A stretch of DNA of 64,000 nucleotides from assembly GCA_039033855.1 (NCBI GenBank), contig JBCCBV010000014.1, positions 1-64,000 on the forward strand, in the 5' to 3' direction. The notes beneath the pieces are model-generated. The model was not told the DNA's origin. It worked only from the letters and a program-made list of their open reading frames with translations, and did no database searches. The position numbers and the translations under genes were made by a program. This stretch comes from JBCCBV01 sp039033855. GTDB lineage: Bacteria > Planctomycetota > Phycisphaerae > Phycisphaerales > Phycisphaeraceae. Shown piece after piece: positions 40,236 through 52,988 of this stretch; positions within the stretch are counted from its first letter, which is position 1, and each line of letters opens with the position of its first letter.

Positions 40236-42191
40236 TTAACGGCTTGCTGAGCCCGAAACCGCTGCATTCGGTTGACTAAACCGATCGACCGACGCCAGGC
40301 GGGCCAAGTTTGCATCGTGCGCAGCCGGCCGGCCCAAGATCGTGTCGCGCAGCAGCTCGGCGCACAACGGCGCGGTGGTCAACCCGTGGCTCGCGTGGCC
40401 CAACGTGGCCCAGACGCCCGGCGCCAACTCTCCCACCCACGGCAGCCGGTCGGGCGTGACGGCCCGCACCGCGGCGCGCCGCTCAACGGCAAGGCTCGAA
40501 TCGCAAGCCTCCACGTCACCCAGCCCGATCGCTTGCGCGAGCGCCGGGCATCGGTCTCGTAACTTTGAGATATTTTCCGCATCGTCGCCCGGCCGGATCG
40601 ACGCGTCGCCGTCGCCATGCCCGTAGGTCGAGCCCAGCCAGTGCACCCCGCCACGCTCGGGCAACGCGTAGCCGCGGTAGTGGATCGGGCAGCGCAGGGA
40701 GGAAGAAGCGCTCGATGCGCGCAGGGCCGTGGTCTGCCCACGCACCGGCGTCAGGCGGAGGTTGGAAAGATCGACGCCGTCGATCTGCGCCGCTTCGTGC
40801 GCGGTCGCCAGAACCACGCCGGCAGCCTCGATGGCTTGGCCGTCGTCGAGCACTACGCGTAACGCCCCGCCGGAACCGGACCCGATCGATCGCACCCGCG
40901 CCAGCCGCAATACGATCCGGGGGTGATCGGCCCAGGCCCGGCTGACGGCGTGCGGCGCCACGACCCAGGCGCGCTCCACCCACAAACCGTTGAAGCCCAC
41001 CTCCACGCCGGCCCGCTCGGCGGCGTCCTCCTCGTCGAGATACACGCCGGCGGCCAAATCGGGCTCGGCGGCCCGGCGCCAACGGCGCTCGGTCGACGCG
41101 TCGGTCGCCAGATGCAGCGCCCCGGTCTGCGCCGCCCAGCCGTGCGCGACCGCGTCGATCGCATCCAACCAGCGCTCGGTCACGGCCGCCCCAGCCCGGG
41201 TGAAGCGCACCGCAGGCGTCAGCTCGGCCGCGACCTTCGGCTGCATCACGCCCCAGGCGTTGCCCGACCCGCCGGCCGCGATGCCCACGGCGTCGATCAA
41301 CACCACGTCCGTGCCGGCCACCGCGAGCGCGTGAGCCACGGCCGTGCCCGCCAGCCCGGCACCGACGACGACCACCGGCAACCGCTTGGCACACGAGGGC
41401 GGCGCAGGAAGGTCTGCCGACGGATCGAGACGCCTCGCCGCAACGCGATGCTGTTTATGGCCGAAACCCACGTGTCGCGCGACCTCGAACCCGGCCTCAG
41501 CGAGCGCTTGACGGAACCCGCCCGCCGCGGCGTAGGTCGCCAGGCGCCCATCGATGCGGGTGAGCTGCGCCACCGACGCAAGCACGCCCGGAGACCACAT
41601 GGCCGGGTTCTTGGCCGGCGCAAACCCGTCGAGAAACCAGGCGTCGAAATGGCTCTCGTCTTGATCCACCATGCGATGCAACGCGACTTGGGCGTCGTCC
41701 GGGGTCAAGCGCAGCCGAACCCACCCATCGAGCAGGTCGAGCGTGCGCATGTCGCCCGGCCGGAGCGTCGGAGCCGACATCGCTTGCGTGTAGCCCTCAA
41801 GCAGCTGCGCACAAAGGTCGGTGAACGCCGGGTCTTTCGGCGCGTCGGGGCTCTGCTGAAGATGGGCGATTGCGCTGGCGAGATCGCTCGGCCGGAGCGG
41901 GTGTTTCTCGATGGACAAGGCGTCGAGCCGTGCTTCGGCGTGGCCTTGCGACCGCAGGGCCTCGGCGGCGGCCAGGAACGACACCCCGGCGCCGAAGCCG
42001 AGCTCGCCCAAGCGTGTGACGCCGGGGCGTGTGAATCGCTCGATCAGCCCGGCCGGGCCGACGAACACCCGCTGGGCCTCTTCCCACGGCCCCTGGGGCG
42101 AGCGGTATACGTCGTCGAACGCCGGTGCCAGGAGTCGGCCGCGTTCCCACACGGCGTCGGCCCAGGGGATGTGCGGGGAGAGCTCGGCCAC
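40236..42191 (-). CDS. mnmC: Bifunctional tRNA mnm5s2U34 biosynthesis protein MnmC
   Basis: A 651-residue fusion. Residues 1-245 are the methyltransferase part (LGELGFGAGVSFLAAAEAL and DAWFLDGFAPAKNPAMWSP, a hallmark of MnmC). From about 270 comes the FAD oxidoreductase part (VVVVGAGLAGTAVAHALA; ALPERGGVHWLGSTYGHGD; GHASHGLTTAPLCAELL). It removes the carboxymethyl group from cmnm5s2U34 and then methylates nm5s2U34 in tRNA wobble positions, with FAD and SAM. Both domains look complete. It is divergent from carB. Confidence 0.93.
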   Translation of the reverse strand: MAELSPHIPWADAVWERGRLLAPAFDDVYRSPQGPWEEAQRVFVGPAGLIERFTRPGVTRLGELGFGAGVSFLAAAEALRSQGHAEARLDALSIEKHPLRPSDLASAIAHLQQSPDAPKDPAFTDLCAQLLEGYTQAMSAPTLRPGDMRTLDLLDGWVRLRLTPDDAQVALHRMVDQDESHFDAWFLDGFAPAKNPAMWSPGVLASVAQLTRIDGRLATYAAAGGFRQALAEAGFEVARHVGFGHKQHRVAARRLDPSADLPAPPSCAKRLPVVVVGAGLAGTAVAHALAVAGTDVVLIDAVGIAAGGSGNAWGVMQPKVAAELTPAVRFTRAGAAVTERWLDAIDAVAHGWAAQTGALHLATDASTERRWRRAAEPDLAAGVYLDEEDAAERAGVEVGFNGLWVERAWVVAPHAVSRAWADHPRIVLRLARVRSIGSGSGGALRVVLDDGQAIEAAGVVLATAHEAAQIDGVDLSNLRLTPVRGQTTALRASSASSSLRCPIHYRGYALPERGGVHWLGSTYGHGDGDASIRPGDDAENISKLRDRCPALAQAIGLGDVEACDSSLAVERRAAVRAVTPDRLPWVGELAPGVWATLGHASHGLTTAPLCAELLRDTILGRPAAHDANLARLASVDRFSQPNAAVSGSASR

Positions 42192-42308
42192 GGCGGCACG
42201 CTAGGCAAAGCCGCCGGGCGCCGCGCGGAGCGGCACGTCGAGCGATACGCAGAGCCGTGCGCGTCCGCCCCAAAACCGCCCGGGTCCGGCGATCGCTACC
42301 TTGGCGCC

Positions 42309-45734
<3,426 letters not shown>

Positions 45735-45749
45735 CGGCGGACCGAAGCT

Positions 45750-47081
45750 CTAGGCAGACGACGGCCGTTGCGCCCCAAGCCCCAGGTCGAGCGCCGCCCT
45801 TGCGGCGACCAGCACGCCCGCGGCCGCGAAGCCGAGCGGGCCGAAGCCGAAGATGAAGCTCGCGCACGCCAGCCCGTACGCAACGGGCCCGGCGATACAG
45901 AACACCGCTCGGCGGGCGTTCTCTGTCACAGTCTTGCGGCAAGGCACGGCCACCAGCAACACGTACGCCGGGAAGACCACGGCATACAGCATCAAAAAGG
46001 CGCGGTACACGCCCTCGCCCAACGACAACGAGCCCTGATGGCCGGGCAGCTGGATCGCGTTGTGGCGCACGAACAATGCGCCGACGCCGACCAGCAGGTA
46101 CAGGGCGAGGACGATCGCGGTGGTGGGGATGGCTGGCCGGGCGGGCTTGGCGGGGTTGTTCGGGTCGGACGAATCAAGCGTGGCCTTGGGCGATCGCAGC
46201 GCCAGCTCGCGCACGTGGAAATAGACGGTCACGCCGACCTGCAGCAGCACGTGCACGGTCAGCAGGACCAGCCAGGCGCTCGGCAGGTCCGGGAGCGCTG
46301 CGCGGTCGGATTTCCAATACGCGGCGACGATCCCGGCGTAGGCCAGGGCAAAAACAATCATCGCCAGAAACACGCAGCCGAAGCCGAAGGCGAACGCCGC
46401 ACGGCCCGTCGGCCGGTCGGTCTGCTGGCGGGCGCGGTGGAAGGTCAGGTCCATGTATGGGCTCAAACCGAAGCCGAAGATCGTGGCGCCGGCCAGGCCG
46501 ATGAGCCCGGGGCCTTCGAGCAGCGGCGGGGTCAACGTGCTGGCTTGTTTGGGATCGACGCCGAACCAGGCGCCATCGAGCTGCAGCGCATACGACATCG
46601 CGCCGAGCGAAACGCACGCCGCGCCGATCGCCAGGATCAAGACCACCGGGTGGCGCTGGTGGGTTGGGTCGATACGCCAGAGCGCCACCAGCGCGATAAA
46701 GAACAACGCAAGCGCCCCGGCCGAAAGCACGATCGCGCCGCCGCCAGCAAACACGCCGGAGAACCAGATCAGCGTGAATAGCTGGAGCAGCAAGGTGACG
46801 TGGCTGAACGCTACGCAGGCCGTGCGGTGCTTGTCGACGAACAGCTTGGAAGACTTCGCGGTCAGGACGAAGCCCATCGCGGCGGCGCCGAGCACGTTGG
46901 GAATGGCGAAGAGCGCCCACCCGGCCCAGCCGTAGTCGCGGACCAGGATCGACGGGAGGAACATCCCGATGACCCAGGTCCAGGAACAGCCGAGATAGCA
47001 GCCCCACGCGAGCGCCGGGCCCAGGCCGCGGTCGGGCGGGGGCGGGGCACCCGGGGCGGAAAAGGCGTGGTCGGACGACAT
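45750..47081 (-). CDS. Multi-pass integral membrane protein, unassigned transporter-like
   Basis: A 443-residue protein with about 11-12 hydrophobic segments. It begins with a Pro-rich cytoplasmic tail, then LGCSWTWVIGMFLPSILVRD and GWALFAIPNVLGAAAMGFVL, whose Gly and Pro breaks recall the APC/sodium-symporter fold. No signature motif is strong enough to name a substrate. A polar loop near residues 300-325 (DSSDPNNPAKPARP) separates two halves. It is 11 bp downstream of recJ on the same strand, so the two may share a transcript, and converges with carB. Confidence 0.7.
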   Translation of the reverse strand: MSSDHAFSAPGAPPPPDRGLGPALAWGCYLGCSWTWVIGMFLPSILVRDYGWAGWALFAIPNVLGAAAMGFVLTAKSSKLFVDKHRTACVAFSHVTLLLQLFTLIWFSGVFAGGGAIVLSAGALALFFIALVALWRIDPTHQRHPVVLILAIGAACVSLGAMSYALQLDGAWFGVDPKQASTLTPPLLEGPGLIGLAGATIFGFGLSPYMDLTFHRARQQTDRPTGRAAFAFGFGCVFLAMIVFALAYAGIVAAYWKSDRAALPDLPSAWLVLLTVHVLLQVGVTVYFHVRELALRSPKATLDSSDPNNPAKPARPAIPTTAIVLALYLLVGVGALFVRHNAIQLPGHQGSLSLGEGVYRAFLMLYAVVFPAYVLLVAVPCRKTVTENARRAVFCIAGPVAYGLACASFIFGFGPLGFAAAGVLVAARAALDLGLGAQRPSSA

Positions 47082-47092
47082 CGGCGGCGAGT

Positions 47093-48955
47093 CTAGAGGG
47101 CGGCGGGCGCTTCCACAGCCGACGCGTCGGCGGGGGCGTGGCTCGGTGTAGCGCGCTCATCGGGTTCGTCGGAATCGCGCACGGGGCGCAGGTCCTGGAT
47201 GTGGAACTCGGCCGACCGCAGGCCGCGCCACTCGTTGATGTGCAGCGAGCCCACGGCCCGGACGCGGGCGCCTTCACGCAGCTCGTCGGCGGCGTCGCCC
47301 CAGCCGAAGCCCACGGCCCGGATCACCCGGCCGTCTTCGTCGCTGCGGAGCACCAGCGACAGGTGGCTGCCGGTCTTGCCCATGCGCTTGGGTGGCTGGG
47401 CGATGACCGCCGAGCGCAGGCGCAGCGTCGGCGCGGGGTTGGCCCGGCCGAAGGGCGCGAGCCTGGCCAACTGGTCGGCCAGCACCACGTCGCACTGCGC
47501 CAGGTCGAGGTCCAGGTCGATCGGAAGCTCGGGCAAGCGTTCTTCTTCGCCCAATATTTCAACGGCCTGCTGACGGAGCGCGTTGCGCACGGCGTCGAGC
47601 TGATCGACACCCACGGTCATGCCCACCGCCATGGCGTGCCCGCCGAAACGCTGCATGAGCGGCCGGCTGGGCTCGAGCGCGGCGAACAGGTCGAACCCGT
47701 CGATGCTCCGGCCGGACCCTTTGGCGGCGCCCGTTTCAGGGTCGATGGAGAGCACCACGGCCGGCTTGTGGAAGCGATCCACCAGGCGCGACGCCACCAC
47801 GCCCACCACGCCGGGGTGCCAGCCTTCGCCGGCCAGCAGCATGGCGCGGTGGTCGTCGTCGGCGGCGGCGGTCTCTTCCACCTGAGCGAGCGCTTCGCTC
47901 AGGACGCGCTTTTCTTCTTTGCGGCGCTGGTTGTTCACGCGGCTCAGGCCCTCGGCGAGCTGGCGGGCGCGGTCGCCCTCGGCCCGGGCGAGCAGCTCGG
48001 CGGCCTCGCCGGCGTGGCCCATGCGCCCCATCGCGTTGAGCCGCGGCCCGAGCACAAAGCCAACGTGCTGGGCGTCGACGGTTTCGCCCAGCAGCTTGGA
48101 GGCTTCCATAAGCGCCCGCAGGCCGGGCAGCGTGGTGGTGCGCATCCGGCAGAGGCCCATGGCGGCCAGCACGCGGTTCTCGCCTACCAATGGCACGATG
48201 TCGGCGATGGTGCCGAGCGCAGCGAGCGACACCAGCTCGACCAGCAGCGTGCGCAGCCGGTCGGGCAGCGAATCCGGGCTGCCGTGCGCTTCGCGCAGGG
48301 TTTGCCAGGCAAGCTTGAACGCCACGCCTGCTCCGCAGGGCGCGTCGGGCGGTTCGCCCTCAGGCCCGAGGCCCGGGTGCACGATCTGGTCGGCCGGGGG
48401 CAGGCGGTCGGGGTCGAAGCGATGGTGGTCGGTGATGACCAGCTCGAGCCCGGCGTCTTTGGCGATGCGCGCCGGCTCCTGCGAGGCCACGCCGCAATCG
48501 ACGGTCACCACCAGCGTGGGCTTGTCGGGGTTGGAGGTTTTGGCGATGGCGCGCACGGCGTCGGCGTTCAGGCCGTAGCCCTCTTCCACGCGGTGAGGGA
48601 TGTAAATGTCGGTGCGGCCGCCGAGCGCCCCAAGCGCATGGTGGAGGATGGCGGATGCGGTGACGCCGTCGACGTCGTAATCGCCGTAGATCACGATCGG
48701 CCGGTGCTGGTGAACCGCGGCGACCAATCGCCTGGCGGCGTCGGCGCAGCCGGGCAGCCGGTCGGGCGATTGCAGGTCGGACAAGCGCGGCTCAAGAAAC
48801 CGGCGGGCCTGCTCGGCCGAGGCGGCGCCGCGCTGGGCCAGCAGCCGGGCGGCCACGGGGTGCAGCCCGAGTTCGTCGGCCCAGTCAGGCGCGGAGGTCG
48901 AGGTTTGCGCGGAGGAACGGGTCGTCCACCGCCGGCGCTTCCTTGCATCGGGCAT
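47093..48955 (-). CDS. recJ: Single-stranded-DNA-specific exonuclease RecJ
   Basis: A 620-residue DHH-family 5'-3' exonuclease. Motif I IVIYGDYDVDGVTASAIL (about 83-100), the DHH motif LVITDHHRFDPDRLP (about 172) and the catalytic-core GFVLGPRLNAMGRMGHA are visible. The DHHA1 domain has MQRFGGHAMAVGM, and an OB-type domain follows. It degrades single-stranded DNA in recombination and mismatch repair with Mn or Mg. Length is close to the family norm. Confidence 0.95.
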   Translation of the reverse strand: MPDARKRRRWTTRSSAQTSTSAPDWADELGLHPVAARLLAQRGAASAEQARRFLEPRLSDLQSPDRLPGCADAARRLVAAVHQHRPIVIYGDYDVDGVTASAILHHALGALGGRTDIYIPHRVEEGYGLNADAVRAIAKTSNPDKPTLVVTVDCGVASQEPARIAKDAGLELVITDHHRFDPDRLPPADQIVHPGLGPEGEPPDAPCGAGVAFKLAWQTLREAHGSPDSLPDRLRTLLVELVSLAALGTIADIVPLVGENRVLAAMGLCRMRTTTLPGLRALMEASKLLGETVDAQHVGFVLGPRLNAMGRMGHAGEAAELLARAEGDRARQLAEGLSRVNNQRRKEEKRVLSEALAQVEETAAADDDHRAMLLAGEGWHPGVVGVVASRLVDRFHKPAVVLSIDPETGAAKGSGRSIDGFDLFAALEPSRPLMQRFGGHAMAVGMTVGVDQLDAVRNALRQQAVEILGEEERLPELPIDLDLDLAQCDVVLADQLARLAPFGRANPAPTLRLRSAVIAQPPKRMGKTGSHLSLVLRSDEDGRVIRAVGFGWGDAADELREGARVRAVGSLHINEWRGLRSAEFHIQDLRPVRDSDEPDERATPSHAPADASAVEAPAAL

Positions 48956-49117
48956 GGGGCGAGCATACCCCGGCCGGCCGGGCAGGCCTCACAGGCGCTC
49001 CAAGCCGCGCTGCTTCCCCCAAACGCCGGGCGAAGCGCCGATGGGCCCGTTCACCGGCAGGGCTTCGGCCGATACCGCCATAGAGCCTTCGTCCTTTCTC
49101 TGCGGAACCGCCTCGCC

Positions 49118-49597
49118 ATGCTTAAGCCCTTCTACAACGTGCGTCGTACGGCTCGGGGGCGCCGTTCGGGCGGGTTCACGCTCGTCGAAATCCTGATCGT
49201 GGTGGCCATCCTGGGCATTCTGGCCGCGATTGTGGTGCCCCAGTTCGGCAACGCCACCACCCAGACCAAAGAGAACAACCTCAAGGCCAACCTCTACCAG
49301 GTCCGCCAGCAGCTTCAGGTGTATCAGGCCGACCACGGCGAGTACCCGACCCTGGCCGACTTCGCCGACCAGATGACGCTGGCCACCAACCTGGCCGGCG
49401 ACACCGCGGCGCTCGGCACCGACGGGTACCCCTACGGCCCGTACCTGGCCGAGATGCCCGAAAACCCGTTCAACGACAACGACGCGGTGTCCGACACCAG
49501 CGTCGGCGCCGGCGGGGTGGGCTCGAGCGCGTGGTACTACGACGCGACCAACGGCGACTTCCACGCCAACTCGTCGACCGAACACTTCGACTACTAA
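49118..49597 (+). CDS. Type II secretion/type IV pilin-like major pseudopilin (GspG-like)
   Basis: A 159-residue pilin. The prepilin site is RSGG/FTLVEILIVVAILGIL with cleavage after Gly19 and Glu at +5, then LAAIVVPQFGNATTQTKENN and the GspG-like mid-region YQADHGEYPTLADFADQM, with GPYLAEMPENPF near the end. It would be processed by a prepilin peptidase and assembled into a pseudopilus. No other secretion gene is adjacent. It is of a different subgroup from the H-X9-DG protein at 13605. ATG at 49118 has no strong ribosome site. Confidence 0.88.
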   Translation: MLKPFYNVRRTARGRRSGGFTLVEILIVVAILGILAAIVVPQFGNATTQTKENNLKANLYQVRQQLQVYQADHGEYPTLADFADQMTLATNLAGDTAALGTDGYPYGPYLAEMPENPFNDNDAVSDTSVGAGGVGSSAWYYDATNGDFHANSSTEHFDY

Positions 49598-49678
49598 GCC
49601 GCGCAGCCGGCCGTTTGGCCCAACGCCCCCGGGGCGCACTGTGTTCCTGCGCGAAGGCCAAGGCCTTACACTCGCGCT

Positions 49679-50995
49679 ATGCGTCAGCCGGCTCATCGCA
49701 AGCGGTTTGATTTCAGAAGGGTCCACTGGGCCGCCCTGCTGGTGTGCGCCGCCATGGCATGGACGCCAGCCGAGTCGGCGCAAGCACAAGCGAGGGCGGT
49801 TGATCGGACCTCGCCCGCGGCGCGGATGGGCCCGACGCTGGACACGGTTTCGCGCGAGCCGGTCATCCGGGTGCGCATCGGCAGGCGACTGACCCAAGCC
49901 GTGCTGTCGGCGCCGGGCGGGCTGGTGCTATCGGCCGAGGGCGCCGAGCAACGCCTGCGCTTTCGCCAGTCCGCCACGGTGCGTGTGGGCGAAGACGGCC
50001 TGGTGATCCGCGGCGACGACGGCCGTGCCTTCCGCTGGGACACCGGCTCGGTCATGGCCAAACCCATCGAGGACGGCGCCTTGTTGTTCGGCGAGCAGCG
50101 GCTGCCCGGGGGCCTGGCGCTGGTGCGCAGCGGCGCGCGGATGGACGCGGTCAACCACGCCCCCATCGAGCAATATCTGCCCGGCGTGCTCGAGCGCGAG
50201 CTCTACCCCCGGTGGGAGCCGGCCGCTTACCGCGCCCAGGCGATCGCGGCCCGAAGCTACGCGCTGTGGGAGCGTGCGCGGGCGGCGCAACGGCACTACG
50301 ACCTCGAATCCACCACCGCCAGCCAGGCGTATGCCGGGCGTTCGACAAGGCCGCGCGCGATCCAGGCCGTGCAAGACACGCGCGGACAGGTGCTCGCCTA
50401 CCGCGGGCGGGTGCTCCCGGCGTTCTACTCCAGCAGCACCGGCGGGACCGGGCAGGACGCGGTGTACGCCTTCCCCGACCGGGTGGAAGACCTGCCCCCA
50501 CTCCGCGGCGTTCGGCGGGGCAAGTGGGGCGACATCTCGCCGATGTGGCGGTGGGCCACAATCGTCCGCAACCGCGCCACGCTGTCGGCCCGGGTCCGGG
50601 CCTGGGGGGCGGCGACCGAGTCGCCAGCGGCGCAGCTGGGCACGATCGCGTCGATCCGCGTGGTCGAGCGTAATAACGCCGGGCGCCCCACCGTCTATGA
50701 GGTAAAGGACACGCGCCGGCGGGCCGTACGCCTGCCGTGCGAACAGCTGCGGTTCGCCTGCAACTACGCCGGCGGCGAGCAGCCTTCGCTCGAGCGGGCC
50801 CAGGTGCTGCCGAGCAGCCACTTTTCGGTGCGCGTCGGCCGAAACGACGTGCGATTCGAGAACGGCCGAGGGTTCGGCCACGGCGTGGGGCTGGGACAAT
50901 GGGGCGCGCAGCACCTCGCCCAGTCCGGCAAGAGCCACCTGGAGATCCTGGCGTTCTACTACCGCGGCGCCCGGGTCGAACGGGCCTACCCCTGA
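49679..50995 (+). CDS. SpoIID/LytB domain protein
   Basis: A 438-residue exported protein. A signal sequence covers about residues 18-38 (WAALLVCAAMAWTPAESAQA). The SpoIID domain follows: NHAPIEQYLPGVLERELYP, AYRAQAIAARSYALWE and LPAFYSSSTGGTGQDAVYAF with the conserved STGG. The family contains lytic transglycosylases acting on denuded peptidoglycan. GFGHGVGLGQWGAQHLAQ near the end is another family mark. It is not part of a sporulation cluster here; a cell-wall remodelling role is likely. Confidence 0.9.
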   Translation: MRQPAHRKRFDFRRVHWAALLVCAAMAWTPAESAQAQARAVDRTSPAARMGPTLDTVSREPVIRVRIGRRLTQAVLSAPGGLVLSAEGAEQRLRFRQSATVRVGEDGLVIRGDDGRAFRWDTGSVMAKPIEDGALLFGEQRLPGGLALVRSGARMDAVNHAPIEQYLPGVLERELYPRWEPAAYRAQAIAARSYALWERARAAQRHYDLESTTASQAYAGRSTRPRAIQAVQDTRGQVLAYRGRVLPAFYSSSTGGTGQDAVYAFPDRVEDLPPLRGVRRGKWGDISPMWRWATIVRNRATLSARVRAWGAATESPAAQLGTIASIRVVERNNAGRPTVYEVKDTRRRAVRLPCEQLRFACNYAGGEQPSLERAQVLPSSHFSVRVGRNDVRFENGRGFGHGVGLGQWGAQHLAQSGKSHLEILAFYYRGARVERAYP

Positions 50996-51021
50996 TTCTC
51001 AATCTTGACGGAGCTTTTCCA

Positions 51022-51342
51022 ATGCGACTGAACCAAATGATCTCTGCGTCGCGTGTCCTGCAAGCCTGCGCCCTGTCGGCAGCGTTGCCGTTGGCCGTAG
51101 GGCTCTGCGGCTGCGACCTGCCGCAAACCGACGGGCCCGCGGCGGGCTTCGGCCTCGGCGGCGACCCCAGCGACCCGAGCGCCCGCCCGGTGCAACCCAC
51201 CAGCAACAACTCGAACCCCAGCGACTACCGGCCCGACCCGGCCGTGCAGGCCGAACTCGACCGGCTCCGCCTGCAGAACCTGCAGCAGCAGCGAGAACTC
51301 GACCGCACCCGCGACGCCGAGGCCCGCCGACAAGGTCAGTAG
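51022..51342 (+). CDS. Small probable lipoprotein with C-terminal coiled coil
   Basis: A 106-residue product of no known family. The signal sequence ends in LAVGLCGC near residue 31, a plausible lipobox, so it is likely lipid-anchored. The middle is a flexible Pro/Asn/Ser linker. The last 35 residues (AELDRLRLQNLQQQRELDRT) predict a charged coiled coil. GGAG lies 8-10 bp upstream of the ATG. It directly follows the SpoIID gene (26 bp) and may work with it in the envelope. Confidence 0.7.
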   Translation: MRLNQMISASRVLQACALSAALPLAVGLCGCDLPQTDGPAAGFGLGGDPSDPSARPVQPTSNNSNPSDYRPDPAVQAELDRLRLQNLQQQRELDRTRDAEARRQGQ

Positions 51343-51397
51343 TTCACGATCCGGCCCGGCGGCGGTCCCGCCCCCCGCAGCCCGAGCCGAGCCCTCC

Positions 51398-51889
51398 ATG
51401 GCGCGACTCCGCATCGAAACCGTGATCGACGCGCCGATCGCACGTTGCTTCGACTTAGCACGCAGCGTGGATGCGCACGTGGCGACCGCCCAGCGGACGG
51501 GCGAAGTCGCGGTCGATGGCCGGACGTCCGGTCTCTGCGCACTGGACGACACGGTGACCTGGCAAGGCCGGCACCTGGGCGTCTGCCAACGCCTGACCAG
51601 CCAGATCACAGCGATGGACCGGCCGGCTCACTTTCAGGACCGGATGCTCCGCGGCGCGTTCAAGTGCTTCGCCCATGACCACACGTTTGTGCGCACGGAC
51701 GACGGCCGGACCCGGATGGTGGACGAAGTCGAGTTCACAGCGCCTTGGGGCTGGCTCGGGCGCCTGGCCGAACGATGGGTGGTGGGGCCGCACCTGCGGA
51801 GGTTCCTCGTGGAACGTGCCGAGGCGCTGCGGACGTTGGCGGAGACGGACGGCTGGCGGCGTTTCATCCCGGACGCCGTCGAAGGCTGA
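51398..51889 (+). CDS. SRPBCC-fold ligand-binding protein
   Basis: A 163-residue cytoplasmic protein with the START/SRPBCC pattern: RIETVIDAPIARCFDLARSVDAH at the start, DRPAHFQDRMLRGAFKCFAHDHTF in the middle, and VDEVEFTAPWGWLGRLAERW before the long C-terminal helix. These proteins bind hydrophobic ligands; the ligand is not predictable. It is 55 bp after the lipoprotein gene and converges with mtnP, 3 bp apart. Confidence 0.85.
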   Translation: MARLRIETVIDAPIARCFDLARSVDAHVATAQRTGEVAVDGRTSGLCALDDTVTWQGRHLGVCQRLTSQITAMDRPAHFQDRMLRGAFKCFAHDHTFVRTDDGRTRMVDEVEFTAPWGWLGRLAERWVVGPHLRRFLVERAEALRTLAETDGWRRFIPDAVEG

Positions 51890-51892
51890 GCT

Positions 51893-52792
51893 TTATCCGC
51901 CGAAGTGCCGGCCCCACAGCGGGCGCAGGCGGTCGACCTCCGCCGGGTCGATCTTGGACTTGTCGGACCAGATGCCAAGCGAGAGCGCTTCGTGCGCGGG
52001 GCTGAGTTCGCGTTCCAAAATGTCCACCGACGCGAGCGCCCTTCGGATCAGCGCCAGGTTGGCGGCGGTAGCCCGCTGGAGGTTGCCGATGATCTCTTGC
52101 AAGAGCGCCTGCGGCGCCACGCCGGGGGCGTGCGGGCGCCAGGCGTCGTAATCGGTGGGCATGGCGACCAGGGCGTAAGCGAGTTCGGCCTCGCGGGCCA
52201 GGCGCGCCTCGGGCATCGCGGTCATCCCGACCAGGTCGGCGCCCCACTGCCGGTGCATCTGCGACTCGGCCCGGGTGGAGAACGACGGCCCTTCCATGCA
52301 CAGGTACGTGCCGCGCTGATGCACCGCGACGGGATGGCCGTCGAGGTCGACCAGGCCGTCTGCGGCGGCGTGCAGCCAGCGGCGCATGACCGGGCAGCAC
52401 GGCTCGGCCATCTCCACGTGTACGGCCGCGTTTTCATAGAACGTCTGCGCCCGCTGGTGGGTCTTGTCGATGAACTGATCGGCCAGGACCAGGTCGCCGG
52501 GCCGTAGCCCTTCGCGCAGCGACCCCACGGCGCCGCTGGCCAGCACGTGCGTGGCGCCGAGCGTTTTGAGCGCGAAGAGGTTGGCGCGATACGGCACGGC
52601 CGAGGGGTTCAGCACGTGGCCGACGCCGTGGCGCTGCAGGATCAGCACCCGCCGGCCTTCCCAAGTGGTTTCGACGATGGGCGACGAAGGCCGGCCGAAC
52701 GGCGTGTCGATCTGATGCGACACGCCCTCCCGATCGCCGAGCGCCTGGCCCAGGCCCGACCCGCCGATGATCGCCAGCACCGCTTCGGCCAT
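51893..52792 (-). CDS. mtnP: S-methyl-5'-thioadenosine phosphorylase
   Basis: A 299-residue purine nucleoside phosphorylase-type enzyme. LAIIGGSGLGQALGD holds the phosphate loop; ILQRHGVGHVLNPSAVPYRAN, YLCMEGPSFSTRAESQMHRQWG and GMTAMPEARLAREAELAYAL are typical of MTAP. It splits methylthioadenosine with phosphate to adenine and methylthioribose-1-phosphate. Inosine phosphorylase activity cannot be excluded. The only other salvage-like gene in view is the MtnK-like kinase at 3487. Confidence 0.9.
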   Translation of the reverse strand: MAEAVLAIIGGSGLGQALGDREGVSHQIDTPFGRPSSPIVETTWEGRRVLILQRHGVGHVLNPSAVPYRANLFALKTLGATHVLASGAVGSLREGLRPGDLVLADQFIDKTHQRAQTFYENAAVHVEMAEPCCPVMRRWLHAAADGLVDLDGHPVAVHQRGTYLCMEGPSFSTRAESQMHRQWGADLVGMTAMPEARLAREAELAYALVAMPTDYDAWRPHAPGVAPQALLQEIIGNLQRATAANLALIRRALASVDILERELSPAHEALSLGIWSDKSKIDPAEVDRLRPLWGRHFGG

Positions 52793-52988
52793 GTGGGTGT
52801 CCTTTCTTTCGGGTCTCGATGCGTTTCGCCGGCCGCCGGCGGTTGCCCCAGGCCTGCACCGCCTTGCCGAGCCGACCGCTCGGCCGGATACGGCGTTACC
52901 CTACCTCGCGGGATGCGCCCCCCGTTTTGTGCGCTGCCCGACGCCGCCGTCCGGATGCGCCGCACCCACCCGCCGTCGCCCCCTGCTC

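Noticed and set aside
50151..51209. A 352-codon minus-strand frame opposite spoIID and the lipoprotein gene
   Set aside because: Extremely Arg/Pro/Gly-rich and spans two well-supported plus-strand genes.
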